From assembly GCA_004554455.1 (NCBI GenBank), contig SFMG01000019.1:1-53445 (forward strand): a stretch of DNA of 53,445 bases, written 5' to 3'. A model generated the notes under the pieces. The model was not told where the DNA came from. It searched no databases and was given only the letters and a program-made list of their open reading frames with translations. The stretch is from Bacteroidales bacterium. Its GTDB lineage: Bacteria; Bacteroidota; Bacteroidia; Bacteroidales; UBA932. The translations under genes were made by a program, and so were the position numbers. This document shows, one piece after another, positions 1 through 6,397 of the stretch. How positions within the stretch are numbered: the first letter of the stretch is position 1; each line of letters begins with the position of its first letter.

Positions 1-112
1 CCATTATACTGATAATCTGTGCATTCCAATGGATTTGGTTCATTTGTTCACGAATAATATCCATTGATGTGTTTGCAAGTAACCTGTCGTGTTTCCGGAA
101 TAACGTATCCAT
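1..112 (-). CDS. AAA family ATPase, N-terminal fragment (DUF4143-type), runs off the window
   Basis: Leftward gene starting at the ATG at 110-112 and leaving the window at base 1. The 37 visible codons begin MDTLFRKHDRLLANTSMDII and continue with REQMNQIHWNAQIISIM. In the Bacteroidota family of AAA ATPases with a C-terminal DUF4143 domain, this N-terminal signature comes just before the Walker A loop, which would lie outside the window. These proteins are predicted P-loop ATPases often found in accessory regions; their physiological role is poorly known. The assignment rests on resemblance of the first 37 residues only. The gene has its own promoter and two operator-like palindromes, described separately. 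Confidence 0.6.
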   Translation of the reverse strand, partial: MDTLFRKHDRLLANTSMDIIREQMNQIHWNAQIISIM

Positions 113-131
113 ATGAGCTTCTTTTACGATT

Positions 132-163
132 CAAATGTACAAAATATGTTGCGCACAAGCAAC
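132..163 (-). promoter_or_regulatory. Promoter of the AAA ATPase gene
   Basis: On the minus strand a TACATTTG box (139 down to 132) matches the Bacteroidota -7 consensus TAnnTTTG. A GTTG stands about 20 nt upstream, in the place of the -33 TTTG. The start codon at 112 would give a leader of roughly 15 nt. The -33/-7 spacer is occupied by the first of two TGTTGC-N6-GCAACA palindromes, so a protein bound there would compete with RNA polymerase. Confidence 0.5.
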
Positions 164-164
164 A
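147..164. promoter_or_regulatory. Operator-like palindrome, box 1
   Basis: Perfect inverted repeat TGTTGC-gcacaa-GCAACA (6-bp arms, 6-bp spacer) lying between the -33 and -7 elements of the ATPase promoter. A second near-identical box lies 32 bp upstream with respect to the gene. Arm sequence and spacing suggest a dimeric repressor site. The regulator is not identifiable in the window and could be the ATPase or a partner outside it. Confidence 0.5.
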
Positions 165-178
165 GTTTTATTAAAATG

Positions 179-196
179 TGTTGTTTAAGCGCAACA
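179..196. promoter_or_regulatory. Operator-like palindrome, box 2
   Basis: Second copy of the box: TGTTGT-ttaagc-GCAACA, differing from a perfect palindrome at one arm base. The start-to-start distance to box 1 is 32 bp, about three helical turns, which puts both boxes on the same DNA face. Such phasing is common where two dimers bind cooperatively. Confidence 0.45.
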
Positions 197-233
197 TTTT
201 TAGAGGTCATCCATTTGAAGAACTTATGCAGCA

Positions 234-686
234 TCATCCGAGAGTGCAGATCCAGATCAGCACGGGAAGCGGAATCGAGCCCTGGATTGTGAAGATGGCC
301 TTGCCGTATTTTCCATTGGTTCTGATTCGGGTGCCGTCCTTATAGAAGAGCAACTCTCCATATCTGTTTTCTCCGGAGCGTATGTCTATGCCGTCGGACC
401 AGACTATGCCCCTTCCGTATTTGTTTTCACCCGAATGGAGGACCGTCCCGTCCCAAAACCATTTGACGGTCGAGTACTTGCTCTCTCCCATACGGATCTT
501 TTGCCCGTCGAAGTTCAGAAGGGGAGTGCTGTACCTGCTTTCTCCGCTTCGAAGATATGTTCCGTCCCAGTTGTAGAGCACTTTTCCATAGTTTCCGTCT
601 CCTGAACGGACAAGGCTCTGCGCCTTGGCAATTGATGTGAAAGAGAATATCATAAGGAATATTGCAATGAACTTCTTCATAGTCAT
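234..686 (-). CDS. Secreted protein with about five 20-residue Tyr-Gly / Asp-Gly repeats
   Basis: 150-residue protein with a signal peptide (hydrophobic residues about 6-20, then AKAQS). The mature part consists of about five repeats of 20-22 residues with the pattern YGxxLxxxDGxxIRSGExx. Each supplies a conserved Tyr-Gly, Asp-Gly and Arg-Ser-Gly-Glu, suggesting a small beta-rich repeat fold. It ends in a hydrophobic segment (GSIPLPVLIWICTLG). Either ATG (686 or 680) is possible; the one at 680 gives the more usual MKKFIAIF start. It lies 25 nt downstream of the glutaredoxin-like gene and is probably cotranscribed with it. I do not know its function. Export is inferred from the leader peptide. 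Confidence 0.7.
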   Translation of the reverse strand: MTMKKFIAIFLMIFSFTSIAKAQSLVRSGDGNYGKVLYNWDGTYLRSGESRYSTPLLNFDGQKIRMGESKYSTVKWFWDGTVLHSGENKYGRGIVWSDGIDIRSGENRYGELLFYKDGTRIRTNGKYGKAIFTIQGSIPLPVLIWICTLG

Positions 687-711
687 AAATGATTATCGGT
701 TTTGAATATTA

Positions 712-1005
712 CTAGCATCCTTTTCCATCAAGGCTGCAGGAAGCACCTGACGGGAGTCTCTTCGCTATGTGCTCTCCGGCATCGAAACTGACCCGTCCGT
801 CATCCGTCACAAAGCAGGGTATTCCTATGGCCCCGTTTGCCTTGATGGCATCGAAGGCCGGAGATGAGTCACGGAGCCGTATGAACTCCTTCAGGTTTCT
901 CACGTGTTCACCTATGTCCATCATCTCATAGCAGGGGTTGCCCGATAGTCCTGCCTTGACTTCAATGCAATCCTGGCAGCTTGCCATTACATATACTTTG
1001 GTCAT
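712..1005 (-). CDS. Glutaredoxin-related thioredoxin-fold protein
   Basis: 97-residue single-domain protein of the glutaredoxin-related family common in gut Bacteroidota. It opens with a beta strand (TKVYVMAS) followed by the redox motif CQDC at about residues 10-13. Later come the segment FIRLRDSSPAFD and a GIPCFV strand in the cis-proline region (GIP), all typical of the thioredoxin fold. Expected role: cytosolic thiol-disulfide exchange. Extra cysteines near the C terminus (CSLDGKGC) could bind metal or form a second pair. It is the first gene of a probable two-gene leftward unit with the repeat protein at 234-686. The assignment is by motif and length; substrates are unknown. Confidence 0.8.
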   Translation of the reverse strand: MTKVYVMASCQDCIEVKAGLSGNPCYEMMDIGEHVRNLKEFIRLRDSSPAFDAIKANGAIGIPCFVTDDGRVSFDAGEHIAKRLPSGASCSLDGKGC

Positions 1006-1095
1006 TATGCTATATGTTTACAAGTTGTTTCATTCTTCATATTCCCTTTCGGGAACGCATCTTCGGGACTCTTCCAAGAGTCAGCCCCGGGTTAA

Positions 1096-1103
1096 CAAAG
1101 ATA
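1096..1103 (-). promoter_or_regulatory. Candidate -7 box for the glutaredoxin-like gene
   Basis: TATCTTTG on the minus strand (1103 to 1096) matches TAnnTTTG and lies about 90 nt upstream of the ATG at 1005. No clear -33 TTTG is seen at 19-21 nt, so this is a tentative call. Confidence 0.35.
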
Positions 1104-1257
1104 CTGTTTTTTGTGTTTGTTTTCGTTGCGGCTGACCGTCGAGCGTGACGGCTTTTGGGCGGGTGCTGCTTTCTGCAGCGATTCTCCGCGTCCGATTCTA
1201 ATTTTCGTAGCGGCAAAGGGGAATGGTTCCGCCTGCAGACCGCCACGACCCCACGGC

Positions 1258-1520
1258 TGCATTGATTCTTGATTTCAGGCTCAGACTTGCGAATCGATGC
1301 AAGGTTTTGCCTGTTTATGCCCTCCAGCGTGCATCGATTCTTGATTTCAGGCTCAGACTTGCGAATCGATGCAAGGTTTTCCCCTTTTCCTCCCTCTTTC
1401 GTGCATTGATTCTTGATTTCATGGCCAGACTTGCGAATCAATGCAGGGTTTTGCCTGTTTATGCCCTCCAGCGTGCATCGATTCTTGATTTCAGGGTCAA
1501 ACTTGGGAATCGATGCAGCG
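1258..1520. repeat. 72-bp tandem repeat array A (four units)
   Basis: Units begin at 1258, 1330, 1402 and 1474, an exact 72-bp period; the last is partial. Each carries inverted 10-bp arms GCATCGATTC and GAATCGATGC separated by 22 nt. In the third unit both arms change together (GCATTGATTC with GAATCAATGC), preserving complementarity. In the first only the left arm changes. The 30 nt between units are more variable. The array is the reverse complement of the one at 35218-35834. Confidence 0.9.
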
Positions 1521-1617
1521 TCATCGCTGCTGCAGCTAAGAACAGCCCGCCTGCAGCACCATCGTAGCTGCGCAGAAGAACGGCCCTCCTGCAGAATGAC
1601 CGTGGCGGACGCAGGCG

Positions 1618-1681
1618 GGGACAGGATGCCACGAAGGCGGCATAATCCTAAGTAAAAAGCCGCCGGAGTGGCACCTGTCCC
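1618..1681. repeat. 64-bp long hairpin, copy A
   Basis: Inverted repeat with an outer stem (GGGACAGGATGCCAC against GTGGCACCTGTCCC, one bulged base), a 3-nt interruption on each side, an inner stem GGCGGC/GCCGCC and a 17-nt AT-rich loop. Nearly identical copies occur at 52371-52434 (complete) and 35105-35154 (left outer arm missing). There is no T-run outside the stem, so it is unlikely to be a simple terminator. Confidence 0.85.
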
Positions 1682-1795
1682 TGCCGCAACGACATCTGGC
1701 ATCCTGTTCCCTTTTCCCCGCCGTCCCAGTTGAAGCATCTCACCGCGCTCCGACGAAGAAAGCCTCGCCGGAGCAATCAAATACCGCAGATTTCA

Positions 1796-1803
1796 TATCT
1801 TTG
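1796..1803 (+). promoter_or_regulatory. -7 box upstream of the acetyltransferase gene
   Basis: TATCTTTG matches TAnnTTTG exactly and ends 17 nt before the ATG at 1821, giving a short leader of about 12-14 nt. No good -33 TTTG is visible. It probably drives the rightward cluster 1821-4301. Confidence 0.5.
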
Positions 1804-1820
1804 TCCCGGAATAAAATTCA

Positions 1821-2432
1821 ATGCAGGCAAAAAATCACGATATGGTTCCTAATAGTCAGATAGATAACGATTCGCGGGTTTGGGAGGAAATGATCTCCGG
1901 ACGGGAGTACGATGCGACTCATCCTTATCTCCTTGAAAAACTCAATGCCACCAAGGACAGGATCTGGGAGTACAACAAACTGCGTCCTTCGATGCTTAAG
2001 GAACGGAACGAACTGCTCCGGGAGCTCCTCGGACAAAGTGATGAAGATACCTTCATAAACCAGCCATTCTACTGCGATTACGGCTGCAACATCTGCGTGG
2101 GCAGACGTTTCTTCGCAAACTTCAACTTCACGGTGCTGGACGAGGCCCCGGTGACTGTCGGTAACGACTGTTTCATCGGTCCGAACGTCAGCATCTATAC
2201 GGCCTGCCACAGCACTGACCCCGTCGAGAGGAACTCCCGCAGGGAATGGGCGAAGCCTGTGACCATAGGTGACAACGTGTGGATAGGTGGTTCCGTGACC
2301 ATACTCCCGGGCGTGACCATAGGCAGTAACGTGACCATAGGCGCCGGGAGCGTCGTGGTGAAGGATATTCCGGACGGCTGCGTTGCCGTGGGCAATCCAT
2401 GCAGGGTAGTGAAGTTTCTCGAAAAAGAGTAG
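1821..2432 (+). CDS. maa: Maltose/galactoside O-acetyltransferase family protein
   Basis: 203 residues, the usual length of the Maa/LacA/NodL family that transfers acetyl from acetyl-CoA to sugar hydroxyls. An N-terminal helical segment (about 18-75: EYDATHPYLLEKLNATKDRI, then KLRPSMLKERNELLRELL) matches the Mac domain. From about residue 85 hexapeptide repeats form a left-handed beta helix (VTVGNDCFIG, VTIGDNVWIG, VTILPGVTIGSNVTIGAGSVV). The catalytic His is expected in the TACHSTDP segment. The C terminus GNPCRVVKFLEKE is typical. It is the first gene of a tight rightward cluster; the patatin gene follows 7 nt later. The symbol is by family; the true sugar acceptor is unknown. Confidence 0.85.
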   Translation: MQAKNHDMVPNSQIDNDSRVWEEMISGREYDATHPYLLEKLNATKDRIWEYNKLRPSMLKERNELLRELLGQSDEDTFINQPFYCDYGCNICVGRRFFANFNFTVLDEAPVTVGNDCFIGPNVSIYTACHSTDPVERNSRREWAKPVTIGDNVWIGGSVTILPGVTIGSNVTIGAGSVVVKDIPDGCVAVGNPCRVVKFLEKE

Positions 2433-2439
2433 TGAGGGT

Positions 2440-3327
2440 ATGGAGGAACAGATAAGCAGACAGCCGCAGAGCAGTGGCCGTCCAAAACTAGGGCTTGTGC
2501 TCGAGGGCGGAGGAATGCGTGGTCTCTTCACTGCCGGCGTACTTGATATAATGATGGATCATTCCTTCCGTCCTGATACCATTTGCGCCACCTCGGCGGG
2601 CGCTACCTTCGGCATCAACCTTCCTTCAGGACAGCGTGGAAGGGTATTGCGCTACAACCTTGAGCTGGCCGGGGATCCCAGATACTTCAGCCTGCGTTCG
2701 CTCCTGACTACCGGCAACGTAGTGAACACTGATTTTGCATACAGGATACTCCCCGACGAGCTCGATCCTTTTGATTATAAGGCTTTTGCAGAATCCGGTA
2801 CGGATTTCTTCGCCTGTGTTACCAATACGGGTACGGGCCAGCCCGAGTACATGAAGGTCACTGACGTAAAAGAGCAGATCGACTGTATCAGGGCGTCCGC
2901 TTCACTACCTTTCCTTTCCAGAAAGGTAGTGATAGACGGCGAACGTTACCTTGACGGTGGAATAGCAGACAATATCCCACTGGACAAGTGCATCAGCGAA
3001 GGGTGCGAAAGAACGGTAGTCGTTCTGACACGTCCCAAAGGATTCGTTATGAATGAGGATATGTACTTCCTCAGCAGGCTTATGTATCCTCGGGACAAGG
3101 CTCTTCAGAATGCCTTCAGACACCGAAGTCGGCGTTACAATGAGAGACTCAGCCAGATAGAGCGTCTGGAAGCGGAGGGAAGTATTTTCGTTATCCGCCC
3201 ATCGGAACCGATTGCCCTGTCACGTCTCGAGAAAGACCATTCGAAGATACAGGCCGCCTATGACATGGGATGCCGGGATACTCAGGCCCTCTGGCCTGCC
3301 TTGGAAAGCTATTTGAAGTATATTTAA
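2440..3327 (+). CDS. Patatin-like phospholipase, YjjU/RssA type
   Basis: 295-residue patatin-domain hydrolase. The oxyanion loop is LEGGGMRGLFTAG (about 19-31). The nucleophile elbow is ATSAGA, where the usual first glycine of GxSxG is alanine. The catalytic Asp lies in DGGIADNIPL. After the domain comes a basic C-terminal region, as in the YjjU family. Expected activity: cytosolic lipid acyl hydrolase with a Ser-Asp dyad; substrate unknown. It begins 7 nt after the acetyltransferase stop and is followed 30 nt later by the reductase gene, so the three are likely cotranscribed. Confidence 0.85.
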   Translation: MEEQISRQPQSSGRPKLGLVLEGGGMRGLFTAGVLDIMMDHSFRPDTICATSAGATFGINLPSGQRGRVLRYNLELAGDPRYFSLRSLLTTGNVVNTDFAYRILPDELDPFDYKAFAESGTDFFACVTNTGTGQPEYMKVTDVKEQIDCIRASASLPFLSRKVVIDGERYLDGGIADNIPLDKCISEGCERTVVVLTRPKGFVMNEDMYFLSRLMYPRDKALQNAFRHRSRRYNERLSQIERLEAEGSIFVIRPSEPIALSRLEKDHSKIQAAYDMGCRDTQALWPALESYLKYI

Positions 3328-3357
3328 AGCTATCTGAATCATATTTATTTAGGATAT

Positions 3358-3933
3358 ATGGAAAAGCTTATTGTCATAGACTCCTGCATGAGGGAGGAGT
3401 CGAGAACCAAGGTGATTCTCGATGCTGCGAGGGAGGTCCTTTCGGCGAGATATGAGGTGGAAACAATAGATGTGAATGCTCTTGCGCTGCCACCTTTGAC
3501 ACCTGAGGGCCTGAAGGCGAGAAACGCAGGAGTGGTGCCGCAGGAGGCACTGTCCGTCGCAGGCAGGATTGCCTTGGCGGACAGGCTGGTCATAGCCGCC
3601 CCGTTCTGGGATATGAGTTTCCCGGCCGTACTCAAGGCTTTCTTCGAGAATATGTCGCTCTACAATGTGACCTTCACGGATGACGGCAGCACCTGCAGCG
3701 GTCTTTGCAAATGCCGGAAGGTCCTGTATATCACAACCCGTGGAATGGACATCCCGACAGGTGACTTCCGTGACCAGGGCAGTTCCTACCTGAAGGCCCT
3801 CTCAAGTCTCTGGGGACTGGGAGAGGTGATTACGGTCGCCGCCTGGAACCTTGACTATATGCCTGTAGATAAAGTGAATGAAAAGCTTGAGGAGACGACG
3901 GAACTTGCAAGGCAGGTAGCCGCCGGATTCTAG
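3358..3933 (+). CDS. NAD(P)H-dependent flavin oxidoreductase, flavodoxin-like (AzoR/MdaB-like)
   Basis: 191 residues with the flavodoxin-like fold of FMN-dependent NAD(P)H oxidoreductases. The first strand and phosphate loop region is KLIVIDSCMREESRTK. The characteristic FMN segment APFWDMSFPAVLKAFFENM lies at about 80-98. It is probably a cytosolic two-electron reductase of quinones, azo or nitro compounds. A cysteine cluster (CSGLCKC, about 117-123) is unusual and could reflect metal or redox sensitivity. The stop codon lies inside the first of three exact-length 21-bp tandem repeats, so the 3' end has been duplicated. Confidence 0.8.
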   Translation: MEKLIVIDSCMREESRTKVILDAAREVLSARYEVETIDVNALALPPLTPEGLKARNAGVVPQEALSVAGRIALADRLVIAAPFWDMSFPAVLKAFFENMSLYNVTFTDDGSTCSGLCKCRKVLYITTRGMDIPTGDFRDQGSSYLKALSSLWGLGEVITVAAWNLDYMPVDKVNEKLEETTELARQVAAGF

Positions 3934-3978
3934 CAAATGGTTGTTGGATTCTGGCAGATAGCTGCCGGATTCTAGCAG
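3916..3978 (+). repeat. Three 21-bp tandem repeats across a stop codon
   Basis: Units at 3916-3936, 3937-3957 and 3958-3978 share the core GGATTCTRGCA. The first contains the last five codons and stop of the reductase gene. The period keeps frame; the middle unit has TGG where the others have TAG. A loss of the first stop would extend the protein by one repeat. Confidence 0.8.
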
Positions 3979-4007
3979 ATTTGAAAATAGACGGAGAATT
4001 CTATAGT

Positions 4008-4301
4008 ATGGAACGGATAGCCTGGGAGAAGAGGACGGTAAGTCATATGATTGAACTGTGGTGCCGGAAGAACCACGGAGGGCAGGAGTTGTGCAGTGAG
4101 TGCAGGGAGCTGCTTGACTACTCCCTGGCGCGTCTGGATCATTGCAAGTTCGGAGCAGCCAAGACCAAGTGCCACAAATGTCCGGTGCACTGCTACCGTC
4201 CCGATATGAGGGATAAGATACGCAAAGTAATGCGCTTCAGCGGCCCCAGGATGCTGTTTCATCACCCTCTGGAAGCGCTGAGGTATCTCTTTTCACGCTG
4301 A
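4008..4301 (+). CDS. YgbA-like nitrous oxide-stimulated promoter family protein
   Basis: 97-residue Cys-rich protein of the YgbA family (nitrous oxide-stimulated promoter proteins). Conserved cysteines occur as WCRKNH, LCSECRELLDY and the hallmark KCHKCPVHCYRPDMRDKI, followed by MRFSGPRMLFHHPLEALRYL. The family is linked to nitrosative stress in enterobacteria, but the biochemical role is unsettled; the cysteines may bind metal. The ATG at 4008 is preferred. A TTG at 3981 would add nine residues, partly within repeat-derived sequence. It is last in the 1821-4301 cluster. The C terminus and stop lie in a 20-bp direct repeat. Confidence 0.75.
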   Translation: MERIAWEKRTVSHMIELWCRKNHGGQELCSECRELLDYSLARLDHCKFGAAKTKCHKCPVHCYRPDMRDKIRKVMRFSGPRMLFHHPLEALRYLFSR

Positions 4302-4316
4302 GGTATCTCATGTCAC
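4277..4316 (+). repeat. Two 20-bp direct repeats over the ygbA-like stop codon
   Basis: Units at 4277-4296 and 4297-4316 (core GCTGAGGTATCTC), with a third partial start GCTGA at 4317. The gene stop TGA is in the second unit. This is the second neighbouring gene whose 3' end is tandemly duplicated. Confidence 0.75.
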
Positions 4317-4372
4317 GCTGATTTCCGGCGAATGCCGAATGACAGGGGCGGGAAATGGACTTACTGTACTGC

Positions 4373-5401
4373 TCAGCGCCGGGACGATGAGCCGCCGGGA
4401 ACGAACTCCGGTTCCAGCAGGAGCGTCCTCGGGGTGTCCTCGCCGCTCATCATACCCATAAGCAAATCGAATCCGCGTCGGGCGAATTCCTCGGTAGGCT
4501 CTTTGATGTGGGCTATGCTGGGGCTGTGGAGGTCGAAAATGCTGCAGCTGTCGAAACCGACAATGGCGACGTCATCGGGAGTCTTGAGCCCCATATTCCT
4601 CAGTGCCCCGAGGACTGATACTGTAAGGTCGTTGGAAGGGATGAAAAAAGCCTCGGCGCCACATTCCAGCCTCTCTGCGATCAACTTGACCAGATCCTCC
4701 GTCGTGATGCCCTCGGGGACCGTGCTTATGTGGGCAAAATCGCTCAGCCCCAGCTCATCCATAGCCTTCAGGTAGTACTCCTTCTTGCTGATGACAGTCG
4801 TCACTTCCAAGTCCATCGTGAGCTGCTCTATTCTGGTATATCCATTGTCTATCAGTCCCTTGACAGCCAGCATACAGGCCTTCTCGTTGTCCAGCAGCAC
4901 CCGGCCGGCAGGGGAGTAGTCGGGCATATCCCTTTCCAGAAACACGACCGGTATGTGCAGATCCCTGGCAGCCTCCATAATCTCCGCACCTGCAGCAGGC
5001 GGTATGACCAGCATGCCATCCACGCCTATGCCGACCGCCTTGTGCACCGCGTCATACAGTTTGCCGGCATTTTCGTCCGCACTGGAGAGTATGACGCTGT
5101 AGCCGGCCGAATATGCATATCTTTCTATATGCTTGCATATCTCCGTAAAGAACTGGCTGTCCATAATGGACGTTATGACACCTATGGTGCGGCTGCGTCC
5201 GCTGCTGATCTGGGCTGCCGCATTGTTGGGTATATAACCGAGGCGCTCGGAAACCTCGCGTATGCGCGAAATCGTCTCCTGCTTGACCTTGCAATTCGAT
5301 TTTCCGTCCTTGCCGACTCGGGAGTTGAGGGCCATCGACACAAGTGCTATCGACACCCCGGCCTCCCTTGCGACATCTTTGATGGTTATACGTTTTTTCA
5401 T
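4373..5401 (-). CDS. LacI family transcriptional regulator
   Basis: 342 residues, normal LacI/GalR length. The N-terminal helix-turn-helix is TIKDVAREAGVSIALVSMAL (about 5-24), with an 8-10 residue loop (GKDGKSN) inserted before the hinge region GYIPNNAAAQISSGRS. Residues about 70-330 form the periplasmic-binding-protein-like effector domain (GVITSIMDSQFF, VDGMLVIP, DDVAIVGFDSC, EPTEEFARRGFDLL). The effector is presumably a small sugar or metabolite. It is transcribed divergently from tpiA across 115 bp, so control of tpiA or of itself is plausible but not shown. Confidence 0.9.
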   Translation of the reverse strand: MKKRITIKDVAREAGVSIALVSMALNSRVGKDGKSNCKVKQETISRIREVSERLGYIPNNAAAQISSGRSRTIGVITSIMDSQFFTEICKHIERYAYSAGYSVILSSADENAGKLYDAVHKAVGIGVDGMLVIPPAAGAEIMEAARDLHIPVVFLERDMPDYSPAGRVLLDNEKACMLAVKGLIDNGYTRIEQLTMDLEVTTVISKKEYYLKAMDELGLSDFAHISTVPEGITTEDLVKLIAERLECGAEAFFIPSNDLTVSVLGALRNMGLKTPDDVAIVGFDSCSIFDLHSPSIAHIKEPTEEFARRGFDLLMGMMSGEDTPRTLLLEPEFVPGGSSSRR

Positions 5402-5423
5402 TGGCAGCGCAATCTCATAAATG

Positions 5424-5462
5424 CAAAGTTAGTCAGTAATTTTCAAAAAATGTTTAACTTTG
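5424..5462. promoter_or_regulatory. Mirrored divergent promoters for lacI-type gene and tpiA
   Basis: A TAACTTTG box on the minus strand (5431-5424) and an identical TAACTTTG on the plus strand (5455-5462) form a 9-bp perfect inverted repeat (GCAAAGTTA / TAACTTTGC) with 23 bp between. Both fit TAnnTTTG. The minus box precedes the regulator start at 5401, the plus box precedes tpiA at 5517. The symmetry could itself be an operator. Confidence 0.6.
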
Positions 5463-5516
5463 CGCGGCTTAAGTAAAGAAGCTGGAACAGAACAATCAAA
5501 CATTCGATAAAGTTAT

Positions 5517-6272
5517 ATGAGAAAGCACATTGTAGCAGGCAACTGGAAGATGAATACTACAGTTCCTGAGGGCGTAGAGCTCGCAAAGGCCGTTGTCGCC
5601 AAGTCAGCAGAGCTTCCTGCAGACGTAAAACTCATCATTGCAACTCCATTTACCCACCTCTATCCTGTAAATGAGGTAGTCAAGGGCAGCGCCGTAGGTC
5701 TCTCCGCAGAGAACTGCGCCGACAAGGAGAAGGGTGCATACACCGGCGAGGTATCAGTATCGATGCTCCGTTCCGTAGGTTGCGAGTACACCATACTCGG
5801 CCACTCTGAGCGTCGCCAGTACTATGGCGAGACTGATGAGAAGCTCGTCGATAAGACCAGACTCGCTCTCGAGGCAGGTCTTCAGGTCATACTCTGCGTA
5901 GGTGAGAACCTCGAGGAGCGTGAGGCAGGCAAGCACTTCGATGTCGTAGGTGCACAGACCAGGAACGTCCTGAGCCACTTCAGCGCCGAGGATATGGCCA
6001 AGGTGATAATCGCTTACGAGCCTGTATGGGCCATCGGAACCGGCAAGACCGCTACCGCTGACCAGGCAGAGGAAATCCACGCCTACATCCGCGGTCTTCT
6101 CGCCGAGATGTTCGGTGCCCAGGTTGCTGACGACACCACCATACTTTACGGCGGTTCCTGCAAGCCATCCAATGCCAAGGAACTCTTTGCAAAGCCTGAC
6201 ATCGACGGTGGACTCATCGGTGGCGCAGCCCTCAAGGCTGACGACTTCATCGGCATCGCTCTTTCCTTCTGA
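5517..6272 (+). CDS. tpiA: Triose-phosphate isomerase
   Basis: 251 residues, the standard length. It interconverts dihydroxyacetone phosphate and glyceraldehyde 3-phosphate in glycolysis, in the cytosol. Visible active-site features: GNWKMN with the substrate Lys at residue 11, ILGHSERR with the electrophile His (about 98), AYEPVWAIGTGKTAT with the catalytic Glu and start of the mobile loop (about 170), and LYGGSCKPSNAKELF plus GLIGGAALK phosphate-binding segments. Codon use is strongly biased, as for a highly expressed gene. A strong terminator follows at 6327. Confidence 0.98.
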   Translation: MRKHIVAGNWKMNTTVPEGVELAKAVVAKSAELPADVKLIIATPFTHLYPVNEVVKGSAVGLSAENCADKEKGAYTGEVSVSMLRSVGCEYTILGHSERRQYYGETDEKLVDKTRLALEAGLQVILCVGENLEEREAGKHFDVVGAQTRNVLSHFSAEDMAKVIIAYEPVWAIGTGKTATADQAEEIHAYIRGLLAEMFGAQVADDTTILYGGSCKPSNAKELFAKPDIDGGLIGGAALKADDFIGIALSF

Positions 6273-6326
6273 ATGTGATAACCAAGGCTCCCGGAGTCTG
6301 ACTCCAGGATCCCTGAACATAATCGA

Positions 6327-6361
6327 GGGTGGCTGGTCGGATTGAACCAGTCACCCTTTTT
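6327..6361 (+). terminator. Rho-independent terminator after tpiA
   Basis: Stem GGGTGGCTGGT (6327-6337) pairs with ACCAGTCACCC (6345-6355) with one G-T pair and a short loop, followed by TTTTTT. Part of the stem sequence (TTGAACCAGTCA) is repeated just downstream at 6363-6374. Confidence 0.85.
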
Positions 6362-6397
6362 ATTGAACCAGTCAACTTTTTCTTATAGACACGGGAT

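Larger units (their letters stand above)
1126..1681 (-). repeat. Composite repeat island A (hairpin, 72-bp array, 73-bp unit, 43-bp unit)
   Basis: About 560 bp of non-coding repeats filling the gap between the glutaredoxin-like gene and the acetyltransferase gene. Read on the minus strand it holds in order: a 64-bp hairpin (1681-1618), a GC-rich linker (1617-1521), about four 72-bp units (1520-1258), one unit with the core TTAGAATCGGACGCGGA (1239-1187), the junction word CTGCAGAAAG, and one copy of the 43-bp unit (about 1175-1126). The same modules recur in the same order in island B at 35110-36455 with higher copy numbers. Bases 1692-1712 carry a further partial arm (GGCATCCTG). Long open frames here exist only because 72 is a multiple of three. 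Confidence 0.85.

Noticed and set aside
1618..1681. Integron attC site or IS end
   Set aside because: No integrase or transposase gene, no attC core-site signature at the hairpin ends and no gene cassettes between the copies. Kept as an unclassified hairpin.
1692..1712. Second hairpin in island A
   Set aside because: Only one arm-like word (GGCATCCTG) is present, with no complementary partner nearby beyond the main hairpin.
1037..1780. 247-codon minus-strand open frame across island A
   Set aside because: It stays open because the repeat period is 72 bp (24 codons). The encoded text is just the repeat, also open on the other strand, with no start context.
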